Positions 7,773 to 14,822 of a stretch of DNA of 14,822 nucleotides are shown here, one piece after another. The stretch is from assembly GCA_002455915.1 (NCBI GenBank), contig DKLU01000376.1, positions 1-14,822 of the forward strand, in the 5' to 3' direction. The first letter of the stretch is position 1. Each line of letters starts with the position of its first letter. The notes beneath the pieces were generated by a model that did no database searches, was not told where the DNA came from, and saw nothing but the letters and a program-made list of their open reading frames with translations. Source of the DNA: Chryseobacterium sp. UBA6632. GTDB taxonomy: Bacteria; Bacteroidota; Bacteroidia; Flavobacteriales; Weeksellaceae. The position numbers and the translations under genes were made by a program.

Positions 7773-9278
7773 ATGAATAATTTAGACATATATTTAAAAG
7801 CTCTTGATTCAGCCAATTCAGGCATTATTATAACAGATAATAAACAGCCGGATAATCCGATCGTATATTGTAATAAGGCTTTTGAGAAAATAAGTGGATA
7901 TAGTCACGAAGAAATTATCGGGCATAACTGTCGGTTTCTTCAGGCAGAAGATCGTGCCCAATCGCAGCGTCAGCTCCTGAAGACCAGTATCGAGAAAGGA
8001 GAAGAATGCAGAGTAGAGATAAGAAATTATCGTAAAAATGGAGATTTGTTTTGGAACGAACTTTATATTGCGCCTGTAAAAGATGAAAATGGAGAAGTCT
8101 CTCATTTTATAGGAGTGCAGAATGATATTACAGATCGGAAGAAAATTGAACATGACCTTCGAGAAGAGAAAGAGTCGGTTGAAAGTAAAATTGCCCAAAG
8201 AACTAAGGAACTTGTTGAGAGTGAAATATTTCTATCGAGTATTATTCAGACCGTCAGAGAAAGTCTGCTGGTTCTTAGCCCTGATTTTAAAGTTTTAAGT
8301 GCCAACAATCATTTCCTAAAAACATTTAAAGTTACTTCAGAAGAAACAGTAGGGAAAATTCTTTACGAATTGGGAAATAATCAATGGAATATCCCAGCAC
8401 TAAAAGAACTTTTAATTAAAATTCTTCCCACAAGCAATCCAGTAACCGATTTTGAAGTAGAGCATACTTTCCCCTATATTGGAAAAAGGCTGATGCTCTT
8501 AAATGCTTACAGAATCGAATTCGACGGTAGCTATAAAGACAGAATCTTATTAGCTATTGAAGATATCAGTGAAAAGAGGGAAATGGAAAGAAGAAAAGAT
8601 GATTTTCTATCTATTGCAAGCCACGAGCTGAAAACACCTCTTACGACAATAAAAGGTTTAGTGCAACTTTTGCAAAGGATGAGCTCGGGAGGAATCACAG
8701 AGAAATTTTTGGATACTCTTGGGAAGGTATCAGTACACGTAGATAAACTTAATAATCTAATTACTGAATTGCTGGATACCTCAAAAATTCAGTCAGGGAA
8801 TATTGAATTGCATACAGAGCCCTTTAACGTTGATCATTTTTTAAAAGAAACTATAGATAATTTAGTATTCACCATACCGCATTATAATATTAGTGTCGAA
8901 GGAAGCACAGATGCAATTGTGATGGGAGATGAGCTTCAACTTTCACAGGTTATTAATAATTTGATTTCTAATGCTGTAAAGTATGCTCCCGATTCTGAAA
9001 AAATAGAGGTATATATAAGTAAAGTAGGAAATTATGTGAAAATTTCCATTACAGATTATGGAATGGGCATCAGCTCACAAGACAAGTCTAAGATATTTGA
9101 TCGTTTTTTCAGAGTAGGTGATATTCAAAAAAAATTTCCAGGTCTTGGGATAGGCCTTTATATCAGTAAAGAGATCGTTAGTAACCATAAAGGAACACTT
9201 TGGGTGGAGAGCGAAATAGGGAAGGGATCAACCTTCAGCTTTACATTACCAATACTAAAATTTGAAAATGGAAAATAA
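7773..9278 (+). CDS. LOV-domain histidine kinase (blue-light sensor)
   Basis: This 501-residue soluble kinase begins with a LOV photosensor at about 10-122. GHNCRFLQ at 50-57 holds the Cys (C53) that forms the flavin adduct in blue light. NYRKNG and FWN supply the flavin-contacting Asn (N85, N95), and FIGVQND supplies the Gln (Q116). These match YtvA and phototropin LOV cores. A helical linker (about 125-150) leads to a second PAS (about 152-268), then HisKA with H284 (FLSIASHELKTP), N box N396-N400 (NLISNAVKYAP), G1 D428YGMG and G2 GLGIGL at 457-462. All kinase residues are intact. The stop overlaps the start of a receiver gene by 11 nt, so the pair is translationally coupled and the receiver is the likely phosphoryl target. 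A probable promoter lies at 7714-7743. Light reactivity is inferred from the motif; it is not shown by sequence. Confidence 0.95.
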   Translation: MNNLDIYLKALDSANSGIIITDNKQPDNPIVYCNKAFEKISGYSHEEIIGHNCRFLQAEDRAQSQRQLLKTSIEKGEECRVEIRNYRKNGDLFWNELYIAPVKDENGEVSHFIGVQNDITDRKKIEHDLREEKESVESKIAQRTKELVESEIFLSSIIQTVRESLLVLSPDFKVLSANNHFLKTFKVTSEETVGKILYELGNNQWNIPALKELLIKILPTSNPVTDFEVEHTFPYIGKRLMLLNAYRIEFDGSYKDRILLAIEDISEKREMERRKDDFLSIASHELKTPLTTIKGLVQLLQRMSSGGITEKFLDTLGKVSVHVDKLNNLITELLDTSKIQSGNIELHTEPFNVDHFLKETIDNLVFTIPHYNISVEGSTDAIVMGDELQLSQVINNLISNAVKYAPDSEKIEVYISKVGNYVKISITDYGMGISSQDKSKIFDRFFRVGDIQKKFPGLGIGLYISKEIVSNHKGTLWVESEIGKGSTFSFTLPILKFENGK

Positions 9279-9642
9279 GAAGATATTAATCTGTGATGAC
9301 GATGCAGGGATTCTGTATACTATAGAAATGTTACTTGAAGACGAGGGATTTACAGTTTTCACAGAAATAAATAGTGTTAACGTTATCAAACATATTAAAG
9401 AAATAAAACCAGATCTTATTCTTTTGGATCTTTGGATGCCTTTATTATCAGGAGATCAGGTATTGAAGCTTATTCGCAACGATGCGGATATTAAGCATAT
9501 CCCTGTAGTGGTGCTTTCAGCAAGCCGTGATGGTGATAAGATAGCTTTTGAGGCGGGTGCCAATAGTTTTATATTTAAACCTTTTGATATCGATCACTTA
9601 TTAAAAACAATTTCTGATTTTGTTACAGTTCCTATATTATAA
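9268..9642 (+). CDS. Single-domain response regulator (CheY-like receiver)
   Basis: The 124-residue protein is a receiver domain only, with no DNA-binding or enzymatic output. The acidic pocket is D10-D12 (ICDDD), the phospho-acceptor is D54 (LLDLWMP), the switch Ser is S84 (VVLSAS) and the conserved Lys is K104 (FKPF). The start taken is the ATG at 9268, giving MENKKILICDDD. A TTG two codons earlier would add only two residues and is less likely. The gene overlaps the end of the LOV kinase by 11 nt, making it the cognate partner. A receiver without output usually acts by protein contact or passes phosphate on through a relay. It is the only response regulator in a window with four kinases. 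A terminator hairpin follows at 9648-9690. Confidence 0.95.
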   Translation: MENKKILICDDDAGILYTIEMLLEDEGFTVFTEINSVNVIKHIKEIKPDLILLDLWMPLLSGDQVLKLIRNDADIKHIPVVVLSASRDGDKIAFEAGANSFIFKPFDIDHLLKTISDFVTVPIL

Positions 9643-9647
9643 TTGTA

Positions 9648-9690
9648 AAAATGCAAAAAGATCACTTACATAATAATCTTTTTGCATTTT
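9648..9690 (+). terminator. Hairpin terminator after the LOV kinase-receiver operon
   Basis: A perfect 15-bp stem (AAAATGCAAAAAGAT at 9648-9662 pairing with 9676-9690) closes on a 13-nt loop. The right arm ends in TTTT. It starts 5 nt past the receiver stop codon and separates the operon from the DUF4385 gene at 9755. Confidence 0.75.
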
Positions 9691-9754
9691 CAACAAACTA
9701 AGAATGGCAAGGTATCAATAATCACTGAAATATATTATTTTAGAATAAAATCAT

Positions 9755-10240
9755 ATGTCTTCAAAATTACCCAGCTACCTAAATTTTAATTCCAAAGACT
9801 ACGCTTGGAAAAGTGATATCGATTATAAAAAAAATCCACTATTATATAAGGTTGGCAAAGGAGAGCAAGGTGTATTGATTTGCGAGCCTTACAAAACTGA
9901 TATTGGGAAATTTTGGAGATTCAAAACCCCTGAAATTGCAAAAGAGAGTTCAAACAGTATTTTTGAACTTTTTCTTAATTACGTTAGTGAAGAAGACTTT
10001 GTAGGAGCAGACATGGCCAGAAAGTTTTTACAAATGGGATTTACGCGCTCAAGAAGATATTATAATTATAAAGGGGGTAAAAAGTATGATGCTTCAGACA
10101 ACTATCACCCTTTAGAAAAGGGTACGGGTGATCCCTTAAAAGCTGAATCAGCAAATATATTTTATAAAATGTGGAGGAAGGCCGAGAAAAATCCGAAATA
10201 TGCAAAGATGAAAAAGGAATGGGTGAAAAATAATGGATAG
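9755..10240 (+). CDS. DUF4385 family protein
   Basis: This 161-residue soluble, basic protein matches the DUF4385 pattern as I recall it. It has YKVGKGEQGVLICEPYK near residues 31-47, FWRFKTPEIAKESS near 53-66, and FVGADMARKFLQMGFTRSRR near 82-101. YKGGKKYD follows near 104-111, and an AES..IF.K.WRKA C-terminal segment. These proteins are widespread in bacteria and some eukaryotes, and no function is established. The many conserved Arg/Lys and aromatic residues would suit binding of an anionic ligand or nucleic acid, but this is speculation. It stands alone between a terminator and a convergent set of genes, so it is probably monocistronic. No clear promoter element was seen in 9691-9754. Confidence 0.85.
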   Translation: MSSKLPSYLNFNSKDYAWKSDIDYKKNPLLYKVGKGEQGVLICEPYKTDIGKFWRFKTPEIAKESSNSIFELFLNYVSEEDFVGADMARKFLQMGFTRSRRYYNYKGGKKYDASDNYHPLEKGTGDPLKAESANIFYKMWRKAEKNPKYAKMKKEWVKNNG

Positions 10241-10263
10241 ATTTGCCATCAGCTTATTTAGGT

Positions 10264-10350
10264 TTAAGTAAGCTCTCTAATTATCACCACAACTAAAGTT
10301 AGACTGGCTAAGGCAGCGATGACATATAAAGCAAGTTTTAGTATTTTCAT
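10264..10350 (-). CDS. Possible 28-residue single-span membrane peptide
   Basis: A short frame on the - strand encodes a Lys-containing start (MKILKLALY), a hydrophobic run of about 18 residues (VIAALASLTLVVVII) and a polar end (RELT). This is the typical plan of a small single-pass membrane protein. The ATG is preceded by the A-rich stretch AAAAGAAAATT, the kind of leader common at Bacteroidetes starts. It occupies a gap with no other gene, convergent with the DUF4385 gene. Frames this short can arise by chance in AT-rich DNA, but the coherent hydrophobic pattern and the leader support translation. No family was recognised. Confidence 0.45.
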   Translation of the reverse strand: MKILKLALYVIAALASLTLVVVIIRELT

Positions 10351-10458
10351 AATTTTCTTTTAAGAAGATAAAACAAATTTTCAGCCAAAAAATACTGGAA
10401 TACTGTAATTTGAACAGCTTTTTTTCGTTAGTTAATAATTTGGTAATTCTAATCGATC

Positions 10459-10490
10459 AAAGAATCCATATTTTTTAATTTGGATTCTTT
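10459..10490. terminator. Hairpin terminator downstream of the phytochrome gene
   Basis: A 10-bp perfect stem (AAAGAATCCA at 10459-10468 pairing with 10481-10490) closes on a 12-nt loop and is followed on the + strand by a T-rich tract. On the - strand it lies about 40 nt after the phytochrome stop but has only the TTT of the stem arm. It is best read as a terminator for that gene and a possible barrier to + strand read-through from DUF4385. Confidence 0.55.
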
Positions 10491-10531
10491 TTATTTTCTT
10501 TCAATTTTCAGTAGTTTGCTTTTGGTCAGGT

Positions 10532-11296
10532 TCACGCTATTTTTGTTTTAGGAAATGTCAGGGTAAAAATGCTTCCTAAGCCTTCTTCGCTGTCTACTTT
10601 TATTTGCGCTCCATGTCTTGTAATAATTTTTTTTACAGTCGCAAGACCAATTCCACTCCCTTCATATTCATCTGTTTTTCCTACCCGGTTAAATAATCCA
10701 AATATTCCTGCCAACTGATCCTTATCCATTCCTATTCCATTATCTTTAATAATGTAAACGGTTTCGTTACTGTCAGTAATGCCATCTACAGAAACAATAG
10801 GAAGCTCTATTTTATGAGAATATTTTACTGCATTTTCAATGATATTTAGAAATACCTGAAAAATAAGAATTGGGTCTCCTTCAATATCTGGAGTATTATT
10901 TATGATTAATTCTAAATTAGAGTTTTTACTGTTCAATTTAAGCTGTTCTGCGATATCATTAACCAAAGCAGTCATATCGATCGTAACTTTTGAGATATCC
11001 TTCTGGCCAACCTTTGAATACTCTAATACTGTTTTAATCATGAGATGAAGACGATTAGAATTATCCACGATTTTTGACGACATTGCTTTCACATCATCCT
11101 CAGATGATTTCCTGATAATGAGTTCTCCAAATGCCTTAATAGTTGTTAAAGGTATTTTAAGATCGTGAGAAATTGTGTGTGCAAAAGAATCAAGTTCAGC
11201 ATAGGCATCTCTGAGCTTTTCATTTAAAATTCTCAGTTCGGCTGTTTTTCTTCCTACAGCGAAATTTATTTCATCTCTTATTTCCGTAAGAGCCAT
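10532..11296 (-). CDS. Bacteriophytochrome C-terminal histidine kinase fragment
   Basis: This is the kinase half of the broken phytochrome. The frame is open upstream to the break at 11443, so the ATG at 11296 is only the first Met in frame, not necessarily a start. From that Met, a coiled-coil linker (about 8-38) precedes HisKA with H44 (FAHTISHDLKIPL), the N box N151-N155 (NIIENAVKYS), G1 D185NGIG and G2 GSGIGL at 213-218. The H box (SHDLKIP) differs from the SHELKTP of the three other kinases here and is typical of phytochrome and cyanobacterial-type kinases. If translated on its own it would make a constitutive kinase without a light input. No start signal was recognised upstream of the Met. 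Confidence 0.8.
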   Translation of the reverse strand: MALTEIRDEINFAVGRKTAELRILNEKLRDAYAELDSFAHTISHDLKIPLTTIKAFGELIIRKSSEDDVKAMSSKIVDNSNRLHLMIKTVLEYSKVGQKDISKVTIDMTALVNDIAEQLKLNSKNSNLELIINNTPDIEGDPILIFQVFLNIIENAVKYSHKIELPIVSVDGITDSNETVYIIKDNGIGMDKDQLAGIFGLFNRVGKTDEYEGSGIGLATVKKIITRHGAQIKVDSEEGLGSIFTLTFPKTKIA

Positions 11297-11331
11297 CTGC
11301 TCCGCAGTAGACCAAGGCTCAGACTTTCCTT

Positions 11332-12735
11332 TTACTTCTTCAGACCACTTTTCAAAAGAATTTCTTGGAGAAATAAATGGGTTTCCGTGATTATCAAACT
11401 GTATGAGCTTTGTAGGGTCTCCTGCCCATAAAACCGTCTGCGTAATTCTGGTCGGAAAATAATCAAGCAGTCTTTGATATTTTCAGTAAGACGAATCCCC
11501 ATGAAGCCTGCATAATTAGCTTTTTCTTTATAAGTTGTAATATTCAGTATGTTTTCCGAGAAAATAATTTTATCTTCAGAACTATTGTTGATAAGCTCCG
11601 TAATTTTAAGCAGCGAAGATGAGGACGGAACATTTCCGATTGTTTTAATTTCTCCTTCAAATAGAAAAGCGATCCCGCTTGCTTTGAATGCCTCCATAAA
11701 TACAGTAGAACAATGAAACATAAAATCTGAAATATTTTCACCATTTAAGCTTTTGGTAATGTCCATAACAGCATTTTGGATTTTCATATTTTCCTTTTGT
11801 AACTTTTCTTGAGTACGCAATCCTATACAAGAGCTAAGAACCTGACCTATAAGCTTTGCAGTCTCTCGCTGTCTAAAGTTGATGTATCTCGGTGAATAAT
11901 TGTGGCAGGCAATCAAGCCCCACAATTGATCCTCCACAATTATAGAAACGCTGAAGCTTGATATAACATTCATATTTTTCAAATATTGAATATGAACAGG
12001 AGAGACTGCTCTGAGTGTACTATTGCTAAGATCGGCAGGAATATCTGATTTACTTATAAGGGGAATTGTGTCTTCAAAGACATTGTTAATCAACCGGGTA
12101 TAATTTTGTATGTAAAGCTTACGAGCTTGTTCGGGAATATCAGAAGCTGGATAATGAAGACCCAGCCAAGTTTCCAGTTCAGTGTTTTTATCTTCAGCAA
12201 CGACTTCTCCATGACCATCTTTATGAAATTTATAGATCATGACTCTGTCATAACAGATGATATTCTTGATCTGAGCCACTGAATTTTCTAATGTAGCCTC
12301 AAGATTTTTGTCGGCTAACATTTGAGATAGACTTGCTCCAACTGTATTACTCGGATCTGTAAAAAGGTCAGATTCTTCAGGCTCAAAATCTAGCAGGTAA
12401 TAATCCTCAGATAATGAAATGATCATATTGTATTTCTTATCATGTATAATTACCAAATAAGGATTGAGTGGCTTAAAGTCCCGACCTTGCCAGGCTAAGG
12501 AAATTAAACTAGTGATAAACTTATCTTCCTCATTTTTTCCTAACATTGAATTTAGTGAGGTTACAGATGATCCTAATAAATGATCTTGGTCTTTACCAGT
12601 GAGTTCAATAAAGTTTTTGCTGCAGTAAATAATATTATTATCTTTATTTATTATTACTAAATATCCATGAGATTGAATAAATCCTGGAATATGAATCTGC
12701 TCACTGCTGCAAACATCTAGTGCATCTTTAATCAT
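11332..12735 (-). CDS. Bacteriophytochrome N-terminal photosensory fragment (PAS-GAF-PHY)
   Basis: This 467-residue frame is the sensory half of the broken phytochrome. Cys9 in CSSEQIHIPGFIQSHG corresponds to the biliverdin-binding Cys of bacteriophytochromes (in the PAS N-terminal arm). A PAS domain covers about 20-125 and a GAF domain about 140-310. The GAF holds PASDIP at 196-201 (D199), H248 (SPVHIQYLKNMNV) and H278 (ACHNYSP), the residues that hold the bilin. A PHY domain follows at about 320-430. Residues from 432 to the stop read out of frame and do not resemble PHY; the true sequence continues in the frame of the kinase fragment. The start is the ATG at 12735, placing Cys9 at its usual short distance from the N-terminus. 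A hairpin of unclear role lies between this start and the upstream kinase stop. Confidence 0.85.
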   Translation of the reverse strand: MIKDALDVCSSEQIHIPGFIQSHGYLVIINKDNNIIYCSKNFIELTGKDQDHLLGSSVTSLNSMLGKNEEDKFITSLISLAWQGRDFKPLNPYLVIIHDKKYNMIISLSEDYYLLDFEPEESDLFTDPSNTVGASLSQMLADKNLEATLENSVAQIKNIICYDRVMIYKFHKDGHGEVVAEDKNTELETWLGLHYPASDIPEQARKLYIQNYTRLINNVFEDTIPLISKSDIPADLSNSTLRAVSPVHIQYLKNMNVISSFSVSIIVEDQLWGLIACHNYSPRYINFRQRETAKLIGQVLSSCIGLRTQEKLQKENMKIQNAVMDITKSLNGENISDFMFHCSTVFMEAFKASGIAFLFEGEIKTIGNVPSSSSLLKITELINNSSEDKIIFSENILNITTYKEKANYAGFMGIRLTENIKDCLIIFRPELRRRFYGQETLQSSYSLIITETHLFLQEILLKSGLKK

Positions 12736-12788
12736 AAAATAGACATTGATTTAAAAGTGAATTTAATTAAGGGAAATCTTTCAATAGT

Positions 12789-12818
12789 GTCATTAAAAAT
12801 CTGGTTAGCTTTAATGAC
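12789..12818. other. Hairpin between the PAS-GAF kinase and the phytochrome gene
   Basis: A 9-bp perfect inverted repeat (GTCATTAAA at 12789-12797 pairing with TTTAATGAC at 12810-12818) flanks a 12-nt loop in the 91-nt gap. On the - strand it falls just after the upstream kinase stop and has no T-run behind it. It may be a weak terminator or an mRNA-processing or stability site; nothing else was seen in the gap. Confidence 0.4.
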
Positions 12819-12826
12819 TATTATAT

Positions 12827-14815
12827 TTACTGAAGAGGTAAAGAGAAGTGAAAAATTGATCCTTTACCCATTTTGCTTCTGATAATGATTTCACTATTGT
12901 GCTGCTTAAGAATTTCTGAACTTATATATAACCCAAGCCCAAAACCTGAAACCCCGGTAACAGGATTATCTTCAATTCTGTAGAATTTTTTAAAAATATT
13001 TTTTATCTCATGAGGAGAAATTCCTATTCCCTCGTCTTCGACGCTGATGGTAATCTGACCGTTTGATTGTATACATGAAATCGTAATGCATGAACCTTTT
13101 GGTGAATATAGAACGGCATTAGTAATTAAGTTTTGAACTACCATCATTATCCTCTTACGGTCTACCGTTATATAATGACAGTCAGAATGTGAAAAAACAA
13201 TTTTGTGAGTATTGTGATAGGAAACAGCCTCCTGATAACACTCATTTATTAATTCTGTAATATTCACTAATTCCAGATGAAAAGACTCGATAGAATCTTC
13301 AATTTTGGAAAGATGCAAAAAACCATTAATCATGGTATTCATCCTATTGACATAGCTTACAGATTTTTCCAGAATAGATGTTGCCATCTCGTATTTCTTA
13401 TCCTTATGAAGCCGCTGAATAATCTGGAGGTAACCATAAATTGAAGTCAGTGGAGTTTTTAATTCATGGCTCGCAAGATTCAAAAATTTTTTCTTTCTCT
13501 CATCTTCACGCTTTTTTTCGGTAACATCTCTAAATACCACTACCACTTGGCTTGGATGTTCTTTTACAGATGATGCAAATACCTCGTAATATCTTTTGGT
13601 TCCTTCATTATACTGGTTAAACTGAATAGGATTTCCCGTAGTGGCTACTGAGCCATATGCTTTGATCCATTCATTTTCCACATCGGGCATGATCTCCAAT
13701 ATTGTTTTCCCAACCACATTTTTTAATCCGCTTTGTATCTCAAAGGCGGGGTTAGTTGTTACAAAAGTATAATTTATAGGATTTCCGGCATTATCAAAGA
13801 TAAAATCGATAACCATGAATGCATCCAAAATATTCTCGAATAAGGAACGGTATCGGGATTCTGAGATCATTAGTTTATTCTGAGATTCTGCAATTACTGC
13901 CAGATCTGATACACGTTTGCAGGCATCACGAAAAGTATTTTGTTTAAATTGATTCCATTGAAAGTCATCAGGTAGAATAGCGTAGAAATAAGTCTCAATA
14001 CCATTTTCTTCAGAAGTATTAATCTTTTCAAACTTAATGGAATAACCTTCATTTATTTTACCGGATTCATTTATTAAAACATCAGATTTATTCAAAAAAG
14101 TTTCTTTAAAATCAACGGCTGGCATTACATTCTCCAAGGTGGAAAAATTTTTTAAAATTTTTAAGTTGTCTGCTTTTCTATTAATTTTTATATATCCGAT
14201 ATCATAAAAACAAAAATGGTTGTGAATTGATTGTAACGAAATAGTATAAATATCCTCTACCTCACGAACGCCGGTTAATTTATCTGTAAGGCTTAAAAGA
14301 AAATTTTCTTCCTCTCTCTTATGTCTTAATTCTGTATTAGATTTTGAAGTTTCTTTAAAAATAATCAGAATTCCTGCATTATTTCCTTTACTATCCATCA
14401 AGTTACTGTAGCTAAACGTCCAGTAAACATGTTCCAGATGGTTACCTCTATAAATTGGTACAAGCTGATCTTCTTCAAATACGGCTAACGGATCATGATG
14501 AAGTTTTTTCAATCTATCTGATATAGTATCCCATGCTTCAGACCAAAAATCATTTGCTTTCTGCCCCAAAGATTTTTGAATATTACTTTGTTGCAAAGAT
14601 ATTATGTCGCTACAGGAATCATTATACAGCTGTAACAATTCTGATCCCCACCAAATCATCATCGGAAAGGGGCAGGATAACATCATGTTGGCATGAACCA
14701 CTAAATGGTCATCCCATTCAGATATAGCCCCCAAAGCAGTATTTTCCCAGCCAAATTTTTTAATTTCACCAGCCATTTTGCTTAGCCCAACTATCCTTTC
14801 AGGAGATAAAGTCAT
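12827..14815 (-). CDS. Soluble histidine kinase with PAS-GAF-PAS sensor
   Basis: This 662-residue protein has no membrane segment. Residues about 15-160 form a PAS-like sensor seen in many soluble kinases: GEIKKFGWENTALGAISEW, then CPFPMMIWWG, QLYND and LGQKANDFWSE, ending with IIFKETS. A GAF-like domain spans about 170-315 and a PAS domain about 322-437. The kinase core has H450 (FLNLASHELKTP), N box N562-N566 (NLITNAVLYSP), G1 D594EGIG and G2 GFGLGL at 624-629, all intact. The ligand is unknown. It lies upstream of the phytochrome gene on the same strand, 91 nt away, and may be co-transcribed. The start taken is the ATG at 14815, but the frame is still open to the window edge, so the true start could lie beyond it. 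An internal ATG 13 codons in would fit the conserved MAGEI start of relatives. Confidence 0.88.
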   Translation of the reverse strand: MTLSPERIVGLSKMAGEIKKFGWENTALGAISEWDDHLVVHANMMLSCPFPMMIWWGSELLQLYNDSCSDIISLQQSNIQKSLGQKANDFWSEAWDTISDRLKKLHHDPLAVFEEDQLVPIYRGNHLEHVYWTFSYSNLMDSKGNNAGILIIFKETSKSNTELRHKREEENFLLSLTDKLTGVREVEDIYTISLQSIHNHFCFYDIGYIKINRKADNLKILKNFSTLENVMPAVDFKETFLNKSDVLINESGKINEGYSIKFEKINTSEENGIETYFYAILPDDFQWNQFKQNTFRDACKRVSDLAVIAESQNKLMISESRYRSLFENILDAFMVIDFIFDNAGNPINYTFVTTNPAFEIQSGLKNVVGKTILEIMPDVENEWIKAYGSVATTGNPIQFNQYNEGTKRYYEVFASSVKEHPSQVVVVFRDVTEKKREDERKKKFLNLASHELKTPLTSIYGYLQIIQRLHKDKKYEMATSILEKSVSYVNRMNTMINGFLHLSKIEDSIESFHLELVNITELINECYQEAVSYHNTHKIVFSHSDCHYITVDRKRIMMVVQNLITNAVLYSPKGSCITISCIQSNGQITISVEDEGIGISPHEIKNIFKKFYRIEDNPVTGVSGFGLGLYISSEILKQHNSEIIIRSKMGKGSIFHFSLPLQ

Positions 14816-14822
14816 TATGTAA

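Larger units (their letters stand above)
10532..12735 (-). pseudogene. Bacteriophytochrome histidine kinase, broken by a one-base deletion near 11443
   Basis: The two reading frames 12735-11332 and 11296-10532 are parts of one phytochrome. Frame one runs PAS-GAF-PHY up to IIFRPEL (E430, L431). At 11443 homology continues in another frame as TQTVLWAGDPTK, then ISPRNSFEKWSEEV and PWSTAEQMALTEIRDEI, the usual phytochrome join to the kinase. Restoring one base in GAATTACGCAG would give a protein of 734 residues, a normal length. The chromophore region is intact. The kinase is intact too, with H44, N151/N155, G1 and G2 numbered from the ATG at 11296. As read, frame one gives a protein lacking the end of PHY and the kinase. 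No long homopolymer lies at the site, so programmed or phase-variable slippage is unlikely. A recent mutation or a sequence error is most likely. No haem oxygenase gene is in the window to supply biliverdin. Confidence 0.88.

Noticed and set aside
9262-9267. TTG at 9262 as the start of the receiver.
   Set aside because: An ATG two codons later gives the normal receiver N-terminus and a common 11-nt overlap; the TTG adds only two residues.
11438-11460. Programmed frameshift or phase-variable repeat at the phytochrome break.
   Set aside because: There is no homopolymer run, short tandem repeat or slippery heptamer with a strong downstream structure at GAATTACGCAG.
10532-12735. Sensor and kinase as two separate, intended genes.
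   Set aside because: The 147 bases between the break and the ATG at 11296 still encode the conserved phytochrome PHY end and linker in the kinase frame without a stop, and the last 36 residues of the sensor frame match nothing in the family.
1-14822. tRNA or rRNA genes, insertion sequences, CRISPR arrays, phage genes and integration sites.
   Set aside because: No transposase or integrase motif, no regularly spaced direct repeats and no tRNA-like cloverleaf was seen on either strand.

Overview
The window is AT-rich and carries features typical of Bacteroidetes: no Shine-Dalgarno sequences close to the starts, TTG...TAnnTTTG-like promoter elements, a carotenoid cluster with a fused CrtYc/CrtYd-type lycopene cyclase, and many soluble PAS histidine kinases. 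A member of the Flavobacteriia (Chryseobacterium or a relative) is the best guess. This is an inference from gene content and style, not from a marker gene.

Layout. (1) 1-1573, + strand: the end of a carotenoid operon, holding the C-terminal part of phytoene synthase, a beta-carotene hydroxylase (crtZ type) and a lycopene cyclase. Together they point to zeaxanthin-type xanthophylls. (2) 1721-1749: a strong hairpin between convergent genes. (3) 1760-4929, - strand: a small membrane-anchored protein of unknown function, a Tat-exported short-chain dehydrogenase and a large FAD/NAD(P)-binding oxidoreductase. (4) 5199-9642, + strand: a four-PAS histidine kinase, then a LOV-domain (blue-light) histidine kinase overlapping a single-domain CheY-like response regulator, closed by a terminator. 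(5) 9755-10240, + strand: a DUF4385 protein. (6) 10264-10350, - strand: a possible 28-residue single-span membrane peptide. (7) 10532-14815, - strand: a bacteriophytochrome histidine kinase gene broken by an apparent one-base deletion near 11443, preceded by a PAS-GAF-PAS histidine kinase whose start may lie outside the window.

How the genes may work together. The window combines a photoprotective pigment pathway, a blue-light sensor (LOV kinase with its flavin-adduct Cys) and a red/far-red sensor (bacteriophytochrome with its bilin-binding Cys). It also has two further soluble multi-sensor kinases but only one response regulator, which has no output domain. The simplest reading is a light- and redox-signalling locus next to the pigment genes, with several kinases possibly feeding one diffusible receiver. 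The domain calls are well supported by motifs. The functional link between light sensing and carotenoids is inferred from proximity only. No RNA genes, insertion sequences, CRISPR arrays or phage genes were seen.
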